DNA of 64,000 nt, taken from positions 124,001-188,000 of the forward strand of contig JAAFJY010000003.1 of assembly GCA_013299105.1 (NCBI GenBank), given 5' to 3'. Positions 43,767 to 53,082 of this stretch are shown in pieces. The notes beneath the pieces are model-generated. The model had not been told where the DNA came from. It did no database searches and saw only the letters and a list, made by a program, of their open reading frames with translations. The DNA is from Chitinophagales bacterium (GTDB taxonomy: Bacteria > Bacteroidota > Bacteroidia > Chitinophagales > Saprospiraceae). The stretch's first letter is position 1; the number at the start of each line of letters is the position of its first letter. The translations under genes and the position numbers were made by a program.

Positions 43767-45214
43767 TGAGAGCCCTGATGAGAATCCTGATCTGCACCTT
43801 ACTGCTGGGCCTGGTCTTGAACGTACAAGCCCAGCGCCAACTCAGCTTGCAAGAGGTAGTGGACTTGGCCCAACAGCAGTCGATTGCCGCCTTGCAAGCC
43901 AGTACCACCAAGGAAACCCGCTACTGGGAGTACCGCACTTTTCAATCCAATTACAAGCCCCAACTGCTGCTGAGTGGCAATTTGCCCTCTTTCAACCGCT
44001 TGTTTCGGGAGGTTTTGCAGCCCAATGGCTCGATTTTGTTCCAACCCGTGCGCAACAACAACTCCTCTCTGAGTCTTTCTTTGGAGCAGAACATTGCCAA
44101 AACTGGCGGTACGATTTTTGCCACCACCAGTTTACAACGTTTCGACGACTTTGACCGCGAAATCACCTTATACAATGGTACCCCGTTGGCGGCAGTGGGC
44201 CTGAGTCAGCCCCTTTTTCGCTTCAATGCCTTGAAGTGGGACAACAAAATTGAGCCCCTGAAATATGAAGAAAGCAAACAAGCCTACGTGGAAGAATTGG
44301 CCGAAATTGCCAGTTCAGCCAGCACTTTGTATTTTGAACTGCTCCTGGGCCAGGTCAACCAAAAAATGGCCCAAAGCAACCTCGACAATACCGCCCGCAT
44401 CCTGAAAATTGCCAACGAGAAATACGAACTGGGCAAAACCAGCCGCAACGAACTCCTGCAATTACAACTCGAACAGCTAAAAGCCCAAAAAGCCGCCGCC
44501 TCGGCCCAACGGGATGTGGAAATTGCCAGCCTGCGTTTGCGTAGTTTTACGGGTTTGACGGGAAGCGAAAAACTGGAGCTCCAGGAAGCGCAGCCCCAAG
44601 CCACCCCGGAAGTCGATCCCGAAAAGCTGATCGCTGAAGCTTTTGCCAACCGGGCGGCCTCAATTGCTTTCACCCGCCGCCGCTTAGAAGCCGACCAGCG
44701 GATCGCCAAAGCCAAGGGCGACAATGGCATCAACGCCGCCCTGTCTGCCAACCTGGGCCTGACCAACAGCAATGGCCAACTGGGCGAAGTGTGGAAGGCC
44801 CCACAGAACTACCAATTTGTACAACTGCAATTGAGTATTCCCGTCATGGATTGGGGCCGCTCGAAGTCGAGGATCAAAACTGCTGAGGCCAATAAGCAAC
44901 TGACTGATTACACGATCCAGCAGGACCAGCAGAATTTTCGGCAGGAGATTTACACCCAAATCAGCTTGTTTGCCTTGCAAAAAAAACAACTTAGCCTGAC
45001 CGCGAGTGCCGACCAAATCGCCGCTGAGCAGTACCAAATCGCCCAAGAGCGCTACGTGCTGGGCAACCTGGACATCAACAGCCTAAGCCTGGCCATTGCC
45101 GAAAAAGACCGCGCCAAACGCGACTACATCGGTGCCTTGCGCGATTACTGGGCTGCCTACTACGGCTTGCGCCAACTGACCTTGTTCGATTTTGACCAAA
45201 ATAAAAAGCTATGA
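43766..45214 (+). CDS. TolC-type outer membrane efflux protein
   Basis: 482 residues. It begins with a signal peptide (LICTLLLGLVLNVQAQ) and has the two long alpha-hairpin repeats of outer-membrane efflux proteins: LSLQEVVDLAQQQSIAALQA, TLYFELLLGQVNQKMAQSNL, ANEKYELGKTSRNELLQLQL and the second copy (QYQIAQERYVLGNLDINSLS). It starts within the stop of the adaptor gene, so translation is coupled. The ABC subunits that should complete the pump lie 720 bp downstream, after a repeat-filled gap. Confidence 0.93.
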   Translation: MRALMRILICTLLLGLVLNVQAQRQLSLQEVVDLAQQQSIAALQASTTKETRYWEYRTFQSNYKPQLLLSGNLPSFNRLFREVLQPNGSILFQPVRNNNSSLSLSLEQNIAKTGGTIFATTSLQRFDDFDREITLYNGTPLAAVGLSQPLFRFNALKWDNKIEPLKYEESKQAYVEELAEIASSASTLYFELLLGQVNQKMAQSNLDNTARILKIANEKYELGKTSRNELLQLQLEQLKAQKAAASAQRDVEIASLRLRSFTGLTGSEKLELQEAQPQATPEVDPEKLIAEAFANRAASIAFTRRRLEADQRIAKAKGDNGINAALSANLGLTNSNGQLGEVWKAPQNYQFVQLQLSIPVMDWGRSKSRIKTAEANKQLTDYTIQQDQQNFRQEIYTQISLFALQKKQLSLTASADQIAAEQYQIAQERYVLGNLDINSLSLAIAEKDRAKRDYIGALRDYWAAYYGLRQLTLFDFDQNKKL

Positions 45215-45250
45215 GAGCCATTGAACAAACTTGTAAAACTTGGCAATTGT

Positions 45251-45340
45251 GTTGCCCTGCTGCGCGAGGCTATAGTGGAACACGGATAAAACTGATGAAA
45301 CTGATCTTCAAGGATTTCCATCATGATTTTGACTGTGATT
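45251..45340 (+). repeat. hairpin/CACGGATGA element, copy E
   Basis: GCCCTGCTGCGCGAGGC, GGAACACGGATAAAACTGAT, GATCTTCAAGGATTTCCATC and ATGATTTTGACTG; a diverged copy. Confidence 0.75.
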
Positions 45341-45600
45341 TTGGCTATTACGTTGCCAAGCAAAGGGCTTAATCAAAAGTCAAAGATGTCCACTTTATTT
45401 ATTTCCTGTTCCTAAGTACAGCGTTTTTTAAGTTTTCGTAATTATCTCCCCTACTGATTGGCGGAGCTGAACTGGCAAAAGGGCTGACGTACTTACCTCT
45501 TTAATGCAAAAACTCATTTACGATGGTTTAGCGAACTTAAAAAACAAACTACTAAGTAACGGGTCAAAAATAAACCTTTCCAGTTTTTAAGAGAGACGTG

Positions 45601-45860
45601 TGTCAACGTAACGGTCAACGTCATGCTGGAAATCCGCAAGAATGGGTGTGGGGTGTGCAAGTGTGAGTTCGGGTGTGTGGGGCTTCGATCAGAATCCTTC
45701 GACTCAGTTAATTGGAAATGGGGGTTTATGCACACTGACACCCAAACCAACACACCCAAACCCAATTTTATCCGCGTACTAAAAACAGCCTCGCGCAGCG
45801 AGGGCATAATCTATAAAGTACGCAATTGCGATTTGGTAAGGTTTATTCGTGGCTTGTCAC
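45601..45860 (-). repeat. hairpin/CACGGATGA element, copy F, split by an insertion
   Basis: On the minus strand: GTGACAAGCCACGAATAAAC, GCGTACTTTATAGATTATGC, the CCTCGCTGCGCGAGGC hairpin, a CGCGGATAAAA remnant, then about 130 bp of GGGTGTG-rich sequence, then GGATTTCCAGCATGACGTTG. The insert carries inverted GGGTGTGGGG/CACACCCAAACCC blocks. Confidence 0.75.
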
Positions 45861-45900
45861 TGATCAAAATGGGGTTCGGAACTGAGTTCAATTTCGCGCC

Positions 45901-45926
45901 TCTTTTCAACTCTTCAACACTTCAAC
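45901..45926 (+). repeat. TTCAACTCTTCAACACTTCAAC array
   Basis: Ends 12 bp before the ATG of the ABC ATPase. Confidence 0.8.
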
Positions 45927-45937
45927 TAAACAAAGCC

Positions 45938-46603
45938 ATGCTTGCATTAAAAAACATCGAAAAGGTCTATCGCACCGATACCATCGAAACCCTGGCCCTC
46001 AGCAACATCAATCTAGAGGTCAAGCCAGGTGAATTTCTGTCGATCATGGGGCCTTCTGGTTGCGGCAAAAGTACTTTGCTCAACATCATGGGCTTGTTGG
46101 ACGCACCCTCTGGTGGTTCCATTGTGATCGACGAAGAAAAAGTAGAGGGTTTGAACGACCAAAAACTCTCCCAACTGCGCAACCGCAAAATTGGCTTCAT
46201 TTTTCAGAGTTATCACCTGATCAATGACCTGTCTGTGGTCGATAATGTGGAATTGCCCCTGCTTTACCGCCAAATTTCGGCCAGCGAGCGCCGCAAACTG
46301 GCCACCGAAGCCCTGGCCAAAGTAGGCCTCAGCAACCGCCTCAAGCATTATCCCACCCAATTATCAGGTGGGCAAAAACAAAGGGTGGCCATTGCGAGGG
46401 CCATTGTAGGTCGCCCCAGCCTGATCTTGGCCGATGAGCCCACGGGCAACCTCGACTCGGTAATGGGCAATGAAGTGATGGAAATCCTCGAAACCCTGAA
46501 CCGCGAGGACAAAACCACCATCATCATGGTCACGCACGACGAAAACATGGCCCAACGCACGCATCGTTTGGTGCGGCTGTTTGACGGGGCGCAAGTATCT
46601 TAA
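45938..46603 (+). CDS. ABC transporter ATP-binding protein (MacB/LolD type)
   Basis: 221 residues from the ATG at 45938. Walker A GPSGCGKST, Q-loop FIFQSYHLI, signature LSGGQKQRVAIARAI, Walker B LILADEPTGNLDS and the H-loop VTHDENMA are complete. The short length with no fused permease is the LolD/FtsE-like form; the permeases are the two genes that follow. ATP hydrolysis should drive conformational change of those permeases for export through the adaptor and TolC-type channel. Directly preceded by a TTCAAC array. Confidence 0.96.
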   Translation: MLALKNIEKVYRTDTIETLALSNINLEVKPGEFLSIMGPSGCGKSTLLNIMGLLDAPSGGSIVIDEEKVEGLNDQKLSQLRNRKIGFIFQSYHLINDLSVVDNVELPLLYRQISASERRKLATEALAKVGLSNRLKHYPTQLSGGQKQRVAIARAIVGRPSLILADEPTGNLDSVMGNEVMEILETLNREDKTTIIMVTHDENMAQRTHRLVRLFDGAQVS

Positions 46604-46605
46604 AA

Positions 46606-46640
46606 AGTTGAAAAGTTTAGTGTTGAAATGTTGAAAAGAG
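46606..46640 (+). repeat. TTGAAATGTTGAA array after the ABC ATPase
   Basis: GTTGAAAAGTTTAGTGTTGA then AATGTTGAAAAG; opposite orientation to the array at 46686. Confidence 0.8.
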
Positions 46641-46685
46641 GGCTTCGGAAAAATAACTGATCCTAAGTTCTTGAACCAGGTCTAT

Positions 46686-46710
46686 CTCTTCAACCCTTCA
46701 ACTTTTCAAC
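46686..46710 (+). repeat. TTCAACCCTTCAAC array before permease 1
   Basis: CTCTTCAACCCTTCAACTTT then TCAAC; 17 bp before the ATG at 46728. Confidence 0.8.
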
Positions 46711-46727
46711 CTTTAAACAAAAAGAAC

Positions 46728-47960
46728 ATGTTCAGCAACTACCTAAAAATCACCTGGGCGGTGATGCAGCGCCGCAAGGCATATACCTTTCTGAGCCTTT
46801 TTGGCATCAGTTTTACATTGACGGTTTTGATTGTGTTGGCGGCATTTTTGCACCATGTGATCGGCCCCAACTATCCTGAATGGGGCCGCAACAACACCTT
46901 GTACATCCTGGCCGCAAAAATGGAATTCGGCAACACCAGTTCCAGGATCGGGCCTTTGAGTTACTCCTTTTACGAGCGCTTTGTCAAAACCTTGAAAGCA
47001 CCTGAGAAAACCTGTGTCATCACCATACCCAGCGTCTTGACGGCTTATCCCAATGGCAAAAGGGTGGTGTTGAGAACCCGCCATACGGACGCTGATTTTT
47101 GGGAAATCTGCCAATTCGACTTCCTCGAAGGCCGGGCTTACACCCAAAAAGACATCAACAGCAACCGCCAGGGAGTGGTGATCAATGAACAAACCCGCGA
47201 GGCTTTTTTCGGGAAGAGTGGATCTGTCCTGGGCCGTGAAATAGAGGTAGATGGAGCCAAGTACCAGGTGCTGGGGGTAGTGAAAGGTGTACCCATGACC
47301 CGCCTTTTCTCTTTTGGCGATGTGTATTTCCCTGTCAATACCATTAAGTACGACTTGAAAAACCCCGAATACATGGGGTCATTTTGGGTCATGCTCAAAG
47401 CCAAAGACCAGGCGAATATGGACCAAATTCGAGAAGAGTACAGCGATGTCGTGCGGAAAGTACCCGTCCAAAAAACAGAAAAATTCGATTCTCAAGCTTA
47501 TGGCTACCTCGGTGGTTTTGCCGATACGTTTTTTAGGCTGTCCGAAAAAAGCAGCCTGCGCTTGGTGTATGGGGTATTGATTTTGTTTGCCTTCCTGTTC
47601 ATGTCTTTGCCTGCGATCAACCTGATCAACATCAACGTGAGCCGGATCATGGAGCGGGCCTCCGAAATTGGCATCCGCAAAGCTTTTGGGGCCACCAGCA
47701 AGGCTTTGACCCGCCAGTTCATCGTTGAAAACATCATTTTGACCGCTATTGGGGGTGTTTTGGCCCTGATTTTTGCCGCCATTATCCTCGCCATTTTCAA
47801 TCGCAGTGGCTTGATTCCCAATGCTGATTTGCGCATCAATTGGTTCGTGGTCCTGGTCGCGCTGATTGTGACCCTGGTATTTGGTCTGCTGTCCGGGGTA
47901 TTGCCCGCCTGGCGCATGTCCAAGCTGCAATCTGCCGAGGCCCTGCGCATCAGCGCTTAA
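46728..47960 (+). CDS. MacB-type ABC permease 1 (FtsX-like)
   Basis: 410 residues from ATG 46728. One N-terminal membrane helix (AYTFLSLFGISFTLTVLIV), a periplasmic MacB core domain of about 240 residues (WEICQFDFLEGRAYTQKDIN, VLGVVKGVPMTRLFSFGDVY), then three C-terminal helices with the FtsX motif (RASEIGIRKAFGATSKAL). It forms the membrane part of the pump with the second permease. The TTCAAC array before the start and the TTGAAA array after the ATPase give it an insulated leader. Good length for the family. Confidence 0.94.
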   Translation: MFSNYLKITWAVMQRRKAYTFLSLFGISFTLTVLIVLAAFLHHVIGPNYPEWGRNNTLYILAAKMEFGNTSSRIGPLSYSFYERFVKTLKAPEKTCVITIPSVLTAYPNGKRVVLRTRHTDADFWEICQFDFLEGRAYTQKDINSNRQGVVINEQTREAFFGKSGSVLGREIEVDGAKYQVLGVVKGVPMTRLFSFGDVYFPVNTIKYDLKNPEYMGSFWVMLKAKDQANMDQIREEYSDVVRKVPVQKTEKFDSQAYGYLGGFADTFFRLSEKSSLRLVYGVLILFAFLFMSLPAINLININVSRIMERASEIGIRKAFGATSKALTRQFIVENIILTAIGGVLALIFAAIILAIFNRSGLIPNADLRINWFVVLVALIVTLVFGLLSGVLPAWRMSKLQSAEALRISA

Positions 47961-48125
47961 GAGCATGTTTAAAATTTTTTGTTTGCCATAAAACGGCCCA
48001 ATTTGGACTACTCTTCGTTAGGAAAATGCTCATTATGCGCTGCATAACTCCGCTTTTCCTGCCTCGATTAGTCAAAATTTGACTCGTTTTCTGCCGAACC
48101 CTCCAATATTTAAACACGCTCTGAG

Positions 48126-48152
48126 TCTTTTCAACCCTTCAACTTTTCAACT
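48126..48152 (+). repeat. TTCAACCCTTCAAC array before permease 2
   Basis: TCTTTTCAACCCTTCAACTT then TTCAACT; 9 bp before the ATG at 48161. Confidence 0.8.
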
Positions 48153-48160
48153 AAGAAGAC

Positions 48161-49330
48161 ATGTTTTCACATCTGTTCAAACTAATCTGGAAAAAGAAGC
48201 GCAGCAGTTTTTTACTCATGCTCGAAATCTTTTTCTCTTTCCTGGTGCTCTTCGCAGTTTGCAGTGCGGGGGTGTACAATTGGAATAATTACCGCAAACC
48301 TTCGGGTATCGAAGTCAATGATCGCTGGACGCTCTCGTTCTTCTATAATACCGATACCAATCCCAACCTTGAATTGGTACGCCAGCGGCTAAAAAATTAT
48401 CCAGAGGTGCAATCTTTTACTTACTGCTCCGACAATTATCCCTATTCCGAAAGCCAATGGGGCGGCTCTTTTTATTACGAGGGTGAAGATTTTCAGATCG
48501 AACCGATGCAGGTCGATGAGCAGTACCAAAAAACGATTGGGTTAAAGCTCAACGCAGGTCGCTGGATCAGCCCTGCCGATACCGTGGGCGGGCAGCAGCC
48601 CGTTTTGCTCACCCAAGAGCTGAAGGAAAAAGTTTTTAAAGCTGAAAATGCCATCGGCAAAAAACTCCAGGCAGGTAAAAAACCCGAAGATGGAATTTAC
48701 AAAGTCATTGGTGTGGTATCCCATTACAAGTACCAAAGTGACTTCCAGGGGGAGCAACTGTTGATGTTTCAGATGCTCAAACCCTTTTCAAAATCGGACT
48801 TGAACACCGTACTCCTACACCTCAAACCCGGCACCAATGCCGATTTTGAAGCCCGTCTGGCCAAAGACATGGCCCGCATTGGCAAAGATTGGACCGTGGA
48901 GATCAGGCACCTCGACAAGCTCAAGCACAACAAAAATCTTTTTACCTGGATTCCGCTGCTCATTGCTTTCATCGTCTGTGGTTTTTTGGTGCTCAATGTG
49001 GCCCTGGGCTTGTTTGGGGTTTTGTTCCAAAATATCCAACAAAGGCGGGGTGAAATTGGTGTTCGCAGGGCCATGGGGGCTACCAAGGTCCATATCCTGC
49101 GCCATTTCATCGGTGAAACGGCGATGATCGCAACCTTTTCGCTGGTCTTTGGTCTGTTTTTTGCCGTGCAATTTCCGCTGCTGCGTATCTTTGACTTGCC
49201 TGCATCGGTGTATGTTTGGGGCATGGTTTTGGCGGTAGGGGCCATTTATTTTTTGGTGGTCCTTTGTGCCTTTTTGCCCAGCAAACAAGCTTCCGATGTT
49301 TTTCCGGCCAGCGCATTGCGCGAGTCTTGA
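48161..49330 (+). CDS. MacB-type ABC permease 2 (FtsX-like)
   Basis: 389 residues. Same architecture as the preceding permease: N-terminal helix (FLLMLEIFFSFLVLFAVCSA), a periplasmic core (about 45-270; YNWNNYRKPSGIEVNDRWTL), three C-terminal helices with QRRGEIGVRRAMGATKVHIL. The two permeases probably form a heterodimer around the ATPase dimer. The stop is 29 bp before the NtrC-type regulator start, so it is likely co-transcribed with the regulatory genes. Confidence 0.93.
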   Translation: MFSHLFKLIWKKKRSSFLLMLEIFFSFLVLFAVCSAGVYNWNNYRKPSGIEVNDRWTLSFFYNTDTNPNLELVRQRLKNYPEVQSFTYCSDNYPYSESQWGGSFYYEGEDFQIEPMQVDEQYQKTIGLKLNAGRWISPADTVGGQQPVLLTQELKEKVFKAENAIGKKLQAGKKPEDGIYKVIGVVSHYKYQSDFQGEQLLMFQMLKPFSKSDLNTVLLHLKPGTNADFEARLAKDMARIGKDWTVEIRHLDKLKHNKNLFTWIPLLIAFIVCGFLVLNVALGLFGVLFQNIQQRRGEIGVRRAMGATKVHILRHFIGETAMIATFSLVFGLFFAVQFPLLRIFDLPASVYVWGMVLAVGAIYFLVVLCAFLPSKQASDVFPASALRES

Positions 49331-49359
49331 GCTGAACCAGTTTTGACCTGAACCTTGAT

Positions 49360-50724
49360 ATGATCCTGATCATCGACGACGACATCGCGGTTTGTACTTC
49401 TCTTTTGCTGCTTTTTGAAAAAGAAGGCCTGCCCGCCCATGCCGTGCAGCACCTAGGCGATGCCTTGGATCAATTGCGCCAAAAACAAGCCCAACTGGTG
49501 ATCCTGGACATGAACTTCGGCAACAAAACCACTGGTGACGATGGCCTGCGCATGTTGGAAAAAATCCGCAGGGATCACCCCCAAGTGGCGGTGATCCTCA
49601 TCACGGGTTGGGGCACGATCGACCTGGCGGTACAGGGTATGAAAATAGGCGCGGCTGATTTCATACACAAACCCTGGCAAAATGCGCACTTGCTGCAATC
49701 GGTGCGCACCATCCTGAATTTGCAAAAAAAGGAAAAAAACGCGCCGCTTAATCGCCGTAAGCTTGATGATCAATACGAATTGGGCCACATCATCGGCCAG
49801 GATCCGGCCATTTTGCAAGTACTGGATACCTTGGGGCGAGTGGCCGCCACCGATGCCTCGGTCTTGATTTTGGGCGAAAGTGGTACGGGCAAAGAACTGA
49901 TTGCCGAGGCCATTCACCAAAATAGCAAGCGGGCCAGCAAGCCTTTTGTAAAAGTCAACTTGGGGGGCATTTCGACCAGTCTTTTTGAATCGGAGATGTT
50001 TGGGCACCTCCGAGGGGCCTTTACCGATGCGCGTTACGACCGGGTAGGGCGCTTTGAATTGGCCCACAAAGGCAGCATTTTTTTGGACGAAATTGGCGAG
50101 CTCGACCTGGCTTCACAAGTCAAATTGTTGCGGGTTTTGCAGGACCGTACTTACGAAGTCCTGGGCAGTAGCCGCAGCAAAACCACCGATGTGAGGGTCA
50201 TTTGCGCCACCAACCGCAAGTTGGAAGAAATGGTCGCTGAACAGCGTTTTCGCGAAGACCTGTACTACCGCATCAACCTCATTACTTTGCATTTGCCCCC
50301 CCTGCGCGAGCGGGCCAGCGACATCCCTTTGCTAGTGCAGCATTTTGTCACCAATTTGAGCGAACTCTACCATCGGCCCCTCAAAATAAGTCCCGAAGCG
50401 CTGAATTGGCTCAAACAATTGCCCCTGCCTGGCAACATCCGGCAACTGAAAAACCTGGTGGAAAGAACAGTCTTGGTCAGTAATGAGGATGTGTTGCAAG
50501 TGGCTGATTTTCAAAAACAATACCAGCCTTCGCAAAACCCAGGCAAAGAAGAATTGCCCGCAGTTGGCAGCATGACTCTGGAAGAAATGGAGGTGCAAAT
50601 GATCAAGAAAGCGATGGAGTTTCACAAGGGCAAGTTGGCGCGGGTGGCAAGGTCCTTGGGATTGACACGATCGTCCTTGTATCGCCGTTTGGGGAAATAC
50701 CAGATTCCTTATGAGCAGGAGTAA
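49360..50724 (+). CDS. sigma-54 dependent response regulator (NtrC family)
   Basis: 454 residues: receiver domain 1-120 (phosphorylatable Asp about 50 in VILDMNF), AAA+ sigma-54 activation domain about 145-380 with Walker A GESGTGKE (172-179), the sigma-54-contacting GAFTDA loop, DEIGELD Walker B, and a Fis-type helix-turn-helix at the C-terminus (GKLARVARSLGLTRSSLYRR). It should bind enhancer sites and activate RNA polymerase with sigma-54 when phosphorylated, most likely by the kinase at 51030. Its likely target is the promoter at 42464 before the adaptor gene. Confidence 0.96.
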   Translation: MILIIDDDIAVCTSLLLLFEKEGLPAHAVQHLGDALDQLRQKQAQLVILDMNFGNKTTGDDGLRMLEKIRRDHPQVAVILITGWGTIDLAVQGMKIGAADFIHKPWQNAHLLQSVRTILNLQKKEKNAPLNRRKLDDQYELGHIIGQDPAILQVLDTLGRVAATDASVLILGESGTGKELIAEAIHQNSKRASKPFVKVNLGGISTSLFESEMFGHLRGAFTDARYDRVGRFELAHKGSIFLDEIGELDLASQVKLLRVLQDRTYEVLGSSRSKTTDVRVICATNRKLEEMVAEQRFREDLYYRINLITLHLPPLRERASDIPLLVQHFVTNLSELYHRPLKISPEALNWLKQLPLPGNIRQLKNLVERTVLVSNEDVLQVADFQKQYQPSQNPGKEELPAVGSMTLEEMEVQMIKKAMEFHKGKLARVARSLGLTRSSLYRRLGKYQIPYEQE

Positions 50725-50780
50725 GGGCGATTACGATAATATTTGTAAGGCGAGCTCAGGATTTGAGAAGTTTGAATTTT

Positions 50781-50818
50781 TGACTTACGACTTACGAGTG
50801 ACGACTTACGACTTACGA
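50781..50818 (+). repeat. GACTTACGACTTACGA tandem array
   Basis: TGACTTACGACTTACGAGTG then ACGACTTACGACTTACGA; short tandem array in the 305-bp gap between regulator and kinase; no other gene there. Confidence 0.8.
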
Positions 50819-50922
50819 AGGAGAGCGCGCTGAAAAGAGTTTGTCGTGACCCTGTGTAACTCGGTTTTCCGTTTTAGTTTTGGTATTTGATAGGTGCCGA
50901 TTTGGAATCGAAAACACATCTT

Positions 50923-50953
50923 AAATCGTGTAAACCTGGACTTCAGTCCGGGG
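50923..50953 (+). repeat. CTGGACTTCAGTCCGGGG element, copy 1
   Basis: AATCGTGTAAACCTGGACTT then CAGTCCGGGG; contains the GGACTTCAGTCC hairpin, and similarity continues loosely to about 51002. Copy 2 is at 53396. Confidence 0.8.
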
Positions 50954-51029
50954 CAAAAAGCCCCCCTGATTCCATCTGAAATCTATCCAGAAGCTGCATC
51001 TAAGCGTGCATAATCATACTTTTGCTTGA

Positions 51030-52322
51030 ATGAAACTGAATACGAAATACATCCTCTTCATCGCCAGCATCCACCTGGCGGCCTTCATCATGTCTTATTT
51101 TGTGTTTCGTGAGAACAAGATTTTTTTCATCGTTTCGGAGCTGTTTATCCTGGCGTCTATTTTTTTGTCTTGGGGCTTGTACCGACAATTGATCCAGCCC
51201 GTGCAAATGCTGGCCAGCGGGGCCGAAGCCATTGCCGACCGTGATTTCAGCATCAAACTCATCCCCACCGGACAAGAGGAAGTAGATGTCTTGGTGAGGG
51301 TTTATAATCAAATGATTGAGCAATTGCGCAGCGAGCGTTTGGTGCAAGCCGAGCAGCATTATTTTCTCGAAAAACTGATCCAAACCTCGCCCATTGGCAT
51401 CCTGATCCTGGATTTGGACGGCCAGTTTTACAGCCTTAATCCCAGGGCGGAAGCCTTGATCGGTTTGGGTAAAAAAGAACTGGAACAGCAAGATTTGCGT
51501 CAAATTCGGCATCCTTTGATTGAGGCGATTGTGGGGATGGAGCAGGGCAAAACCCAGATTTTACAGGCCGATAGCGCCAAAAAATTCAAAATTCACAAGG
51601 CGGGTTTCATCGACCGGGGTTTTCGGCGCAGTTTTGTCACCATTGAAGAGCTGACCTTGGAAATTTTAGAAGCCGAAAAAAAGGCTTACGGCAAAGTGAT
51701 CCGCATGATGGCCCACGAGGTGAACAATACCCTCGGCGCGGTCAATTCCATCCTCGATACCGCCCAATCGCTGGAGCAAAATCCCCGCTTGCAACAAGCC
51801 TGGCAAGTGGCCATTGAGCGCAACAACAACCTGGCCCAGTTCATGACCCGTTTTGCTGACGTGATTCGCTTGCCGCTGCCCAACTTGGAGCGGGTGGATG
51901 CCCGCGAACTTTTGCAAAAAGCCGCCGACTTGATGCGCTTTAAAGCTGCCGAGCACAGTATCCACTTGGAAATGGATTTGGGGAAAAAGCCCATCTATTT
52001 CCAAGCCGACCGTACCCAAATGGAGCAGGTTTTGCTCAATGCCCTGAAAAATGCCATCGAAGCCATGTCAAAACCGGGTAAAATTCAGTTGAAAGCCAGC
52101 GAAAACCCCACCATTTTGCAAATCATCGACGAAGGCCAAGGCATTCCTGCGGGTATGGAAGACCTGTTGTTTTCGCCTTTTTTCAGTACCAAAGATCACG
52201 GTCAAGGCATCGGCCTCACTTTGATCCGAGAGATTTTGATGATGCACGGTTTTGATTTTTCGCTTAAAACCGGAGCCGATGGCAAGACTGTTTTTGAGGT
52301 TCGGATAGAAACCCAAAACTGA
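51030..52322 (+). CDS. sensor histidine kinase paired with the NtrC-type regulator
   Basis: 430 residues. Two membrane helices near the N-terminus (YILFIASIHLAAFIMSYFVF and IFFIVSELFILASIFLSWGL) with almost no periplasmic loop, a HAMP-like linker, a PAS-like region (IGILILDLDGQFYSLNPRAE, about 125-190), a DHp helix with MMAHEVNNTLGAV (His about 229) and a complete HATPase domain (LLNALKNAIEAM, DEGQGIP, GQGIGLTLIRE). The lack of a periplasmic domain suggests it senses within the membrane or cytoplasm. Co-regulated with the response regulator 305 bp upstream. Confidence 0.93.
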   Translation: MKLNTKYILFIASIHLAAFIMSYFVFRENKIFFIVSELFILASIFLSWGLYRQLIQPVQMLASGAEAIADRDFSIKLIPTGQEEVDVLVRVYNQMIEQLRSERLVQAEQHYFLEKLIQTSPIGILILDLDGQFYSLNPRAEALIGLGKKELEQQDLRQIRHPLIEAIVGMEQGKTQILQADSAKKFKIHKAGFIDRGFRRSFVTIEELTLEILEAEKKAYGKVIRMMAHEVNNTLGAVNSILDTAQSLEQNPRLQQAWQVAIERNNNLAQFMTRFADVIRLPLPNLERVDARELLQKAADLMRFKAAEHSIHLEMDLGKKPIYFQADRTQMEQVLLNALKNAIEAMSKPGKIQLKASENPTILQIIDEGQGIPAGMEDLLFSPFFSTKDHGQGIGLTLIREILMMHGFDFSLKTGADGKTVFEVRIETQN

Positions 52323-52338
52323 AAACGGGTTTCTTTTT

Positions 52339-52371
52339 CTTTTCAACCCTAAACATTTCAACCCTTCAACT
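52339..52371 (+). repeat. TTCAACCCTAAACATTTCAAC array before the DedA gene
   Basis: CTTTTCAACCCTAAACATTT then CAACCCTTCAACT; 40 bp before the ATG at 52411. Confidence 0.8.
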
Positions 52372-52410
52372 CAAAGAACTACCTTTGCCGCCTCATTCAA
52401 ACTCCCGATT

Positions 52411-53082
52411 ATGTTGTTTCTGTTCATTGGCAAATTGATCGACTTTATCCTGCACATTGACGAACACTTGGTGCAGATGGCCAACCAATATGGCAACCTG
52501 CTTTATGTGATCCTTTTTGCCATTGTTTTCGCCGAAACTGGCCTGGTGGTTACGCCCATTTTGCCTGGCGATAGTTTACTTTTTGCCGCTGGAGCCCTGG
52601 CCGCCAGTGCCAACGCCCTCGACATCCGCCTGATCATCGTCTTGTTTTTTGTGGCTGCGGTATTGGGCAACACGGTCAACTATGCCATTGGCCGCTACTT
52701 TGGGCAGCGCATTTTCCAGATCAAGAGCCGTTGGATCAAAATGGAATACCTGCAACAAACCCAGGCTTTTTATGAAAAACACGGGGCTTTGGCGGTGGTT
52801 TTGAGCCGTTTTGTGCCCATCATGCGCAGTTTTGTGCCTTTTATCGCGGGAGTGGGGCAAATGGCCTGGCCAAAGTACATGGCTTATACGGTGTTCAGCG
52901 CCTTCATTTGGGTTTTGCCGATCACGCTCTTGGGCTATTGGTTTGGCAATGTACCGGTGGTCAAAGACAATTTCAGTTTGGTGGTTTTGGGCGTGGTTTT
53001 TGTATCGGCTTTGCCGATCATGTGGCAATTTGGAAAGGGCTTTTTGGGGATGCTGAAGGGGAAGAAAGAGGAGCCGAAGTGA
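52411..53082 (+). CDS. DedA family membrane protein
   Basis: 223 residues, 5-6 hydrophobic segments. The DedA hallmarks are present: FAETGLVVTPILPGDSLLFAAGALAA, then the re-entrant motif RFVPIMRSFVPFIAGVGQMAW. DedA proteins act in membrane homeostasis, with some acting as lipid flippases. It follows the sensor kinase by 88 bp, with a TTCAAC array between. Its stop codon lies within the beginning of a dispersed hairpin/CACGGATGA element (copy G), so the last residues are near repeat DNA. Confidence 0.93.
   Translation: MLFLFIGKLIDFILHIDEHLVQMANQYGNLLYVILFAIVFAETGLVVTPILPGDSLLFAAGALAASANALDIRLIIVLFFVAAVLGNTVNYAIGRYFGQRIFQIKSRWIKMEYLQQTQAFYEKHGALAVVLSRFVPIMRSFVPFIAGVGQMAWPKYMAYTVFSAFIWVLPITLLGYWFGNVPVVKDNFSLVVLGVVFVSALPIMWQFGKGFLGMLKGKKEEPK

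Larger units (their letters stand above)
45215..45937. other. intergenic region inside the efflux locus, filled with repeats
   Basis: Contains two hairpin/CACGGATGA elements (plus at 45251, minus at 45601) and a TTCAAC array before the ABC ATPase start. No gene seen; the open frame reading into the ATPase from 45623 is repeat sequence. Confidence 0.7.

Noticed and set aside
50781-50818. GACTTACG tandem array considered as a CRISPR or operator array
   Set aside because: Repeat units are 7-8 bp with no unique spacers; no cas genes in the window.
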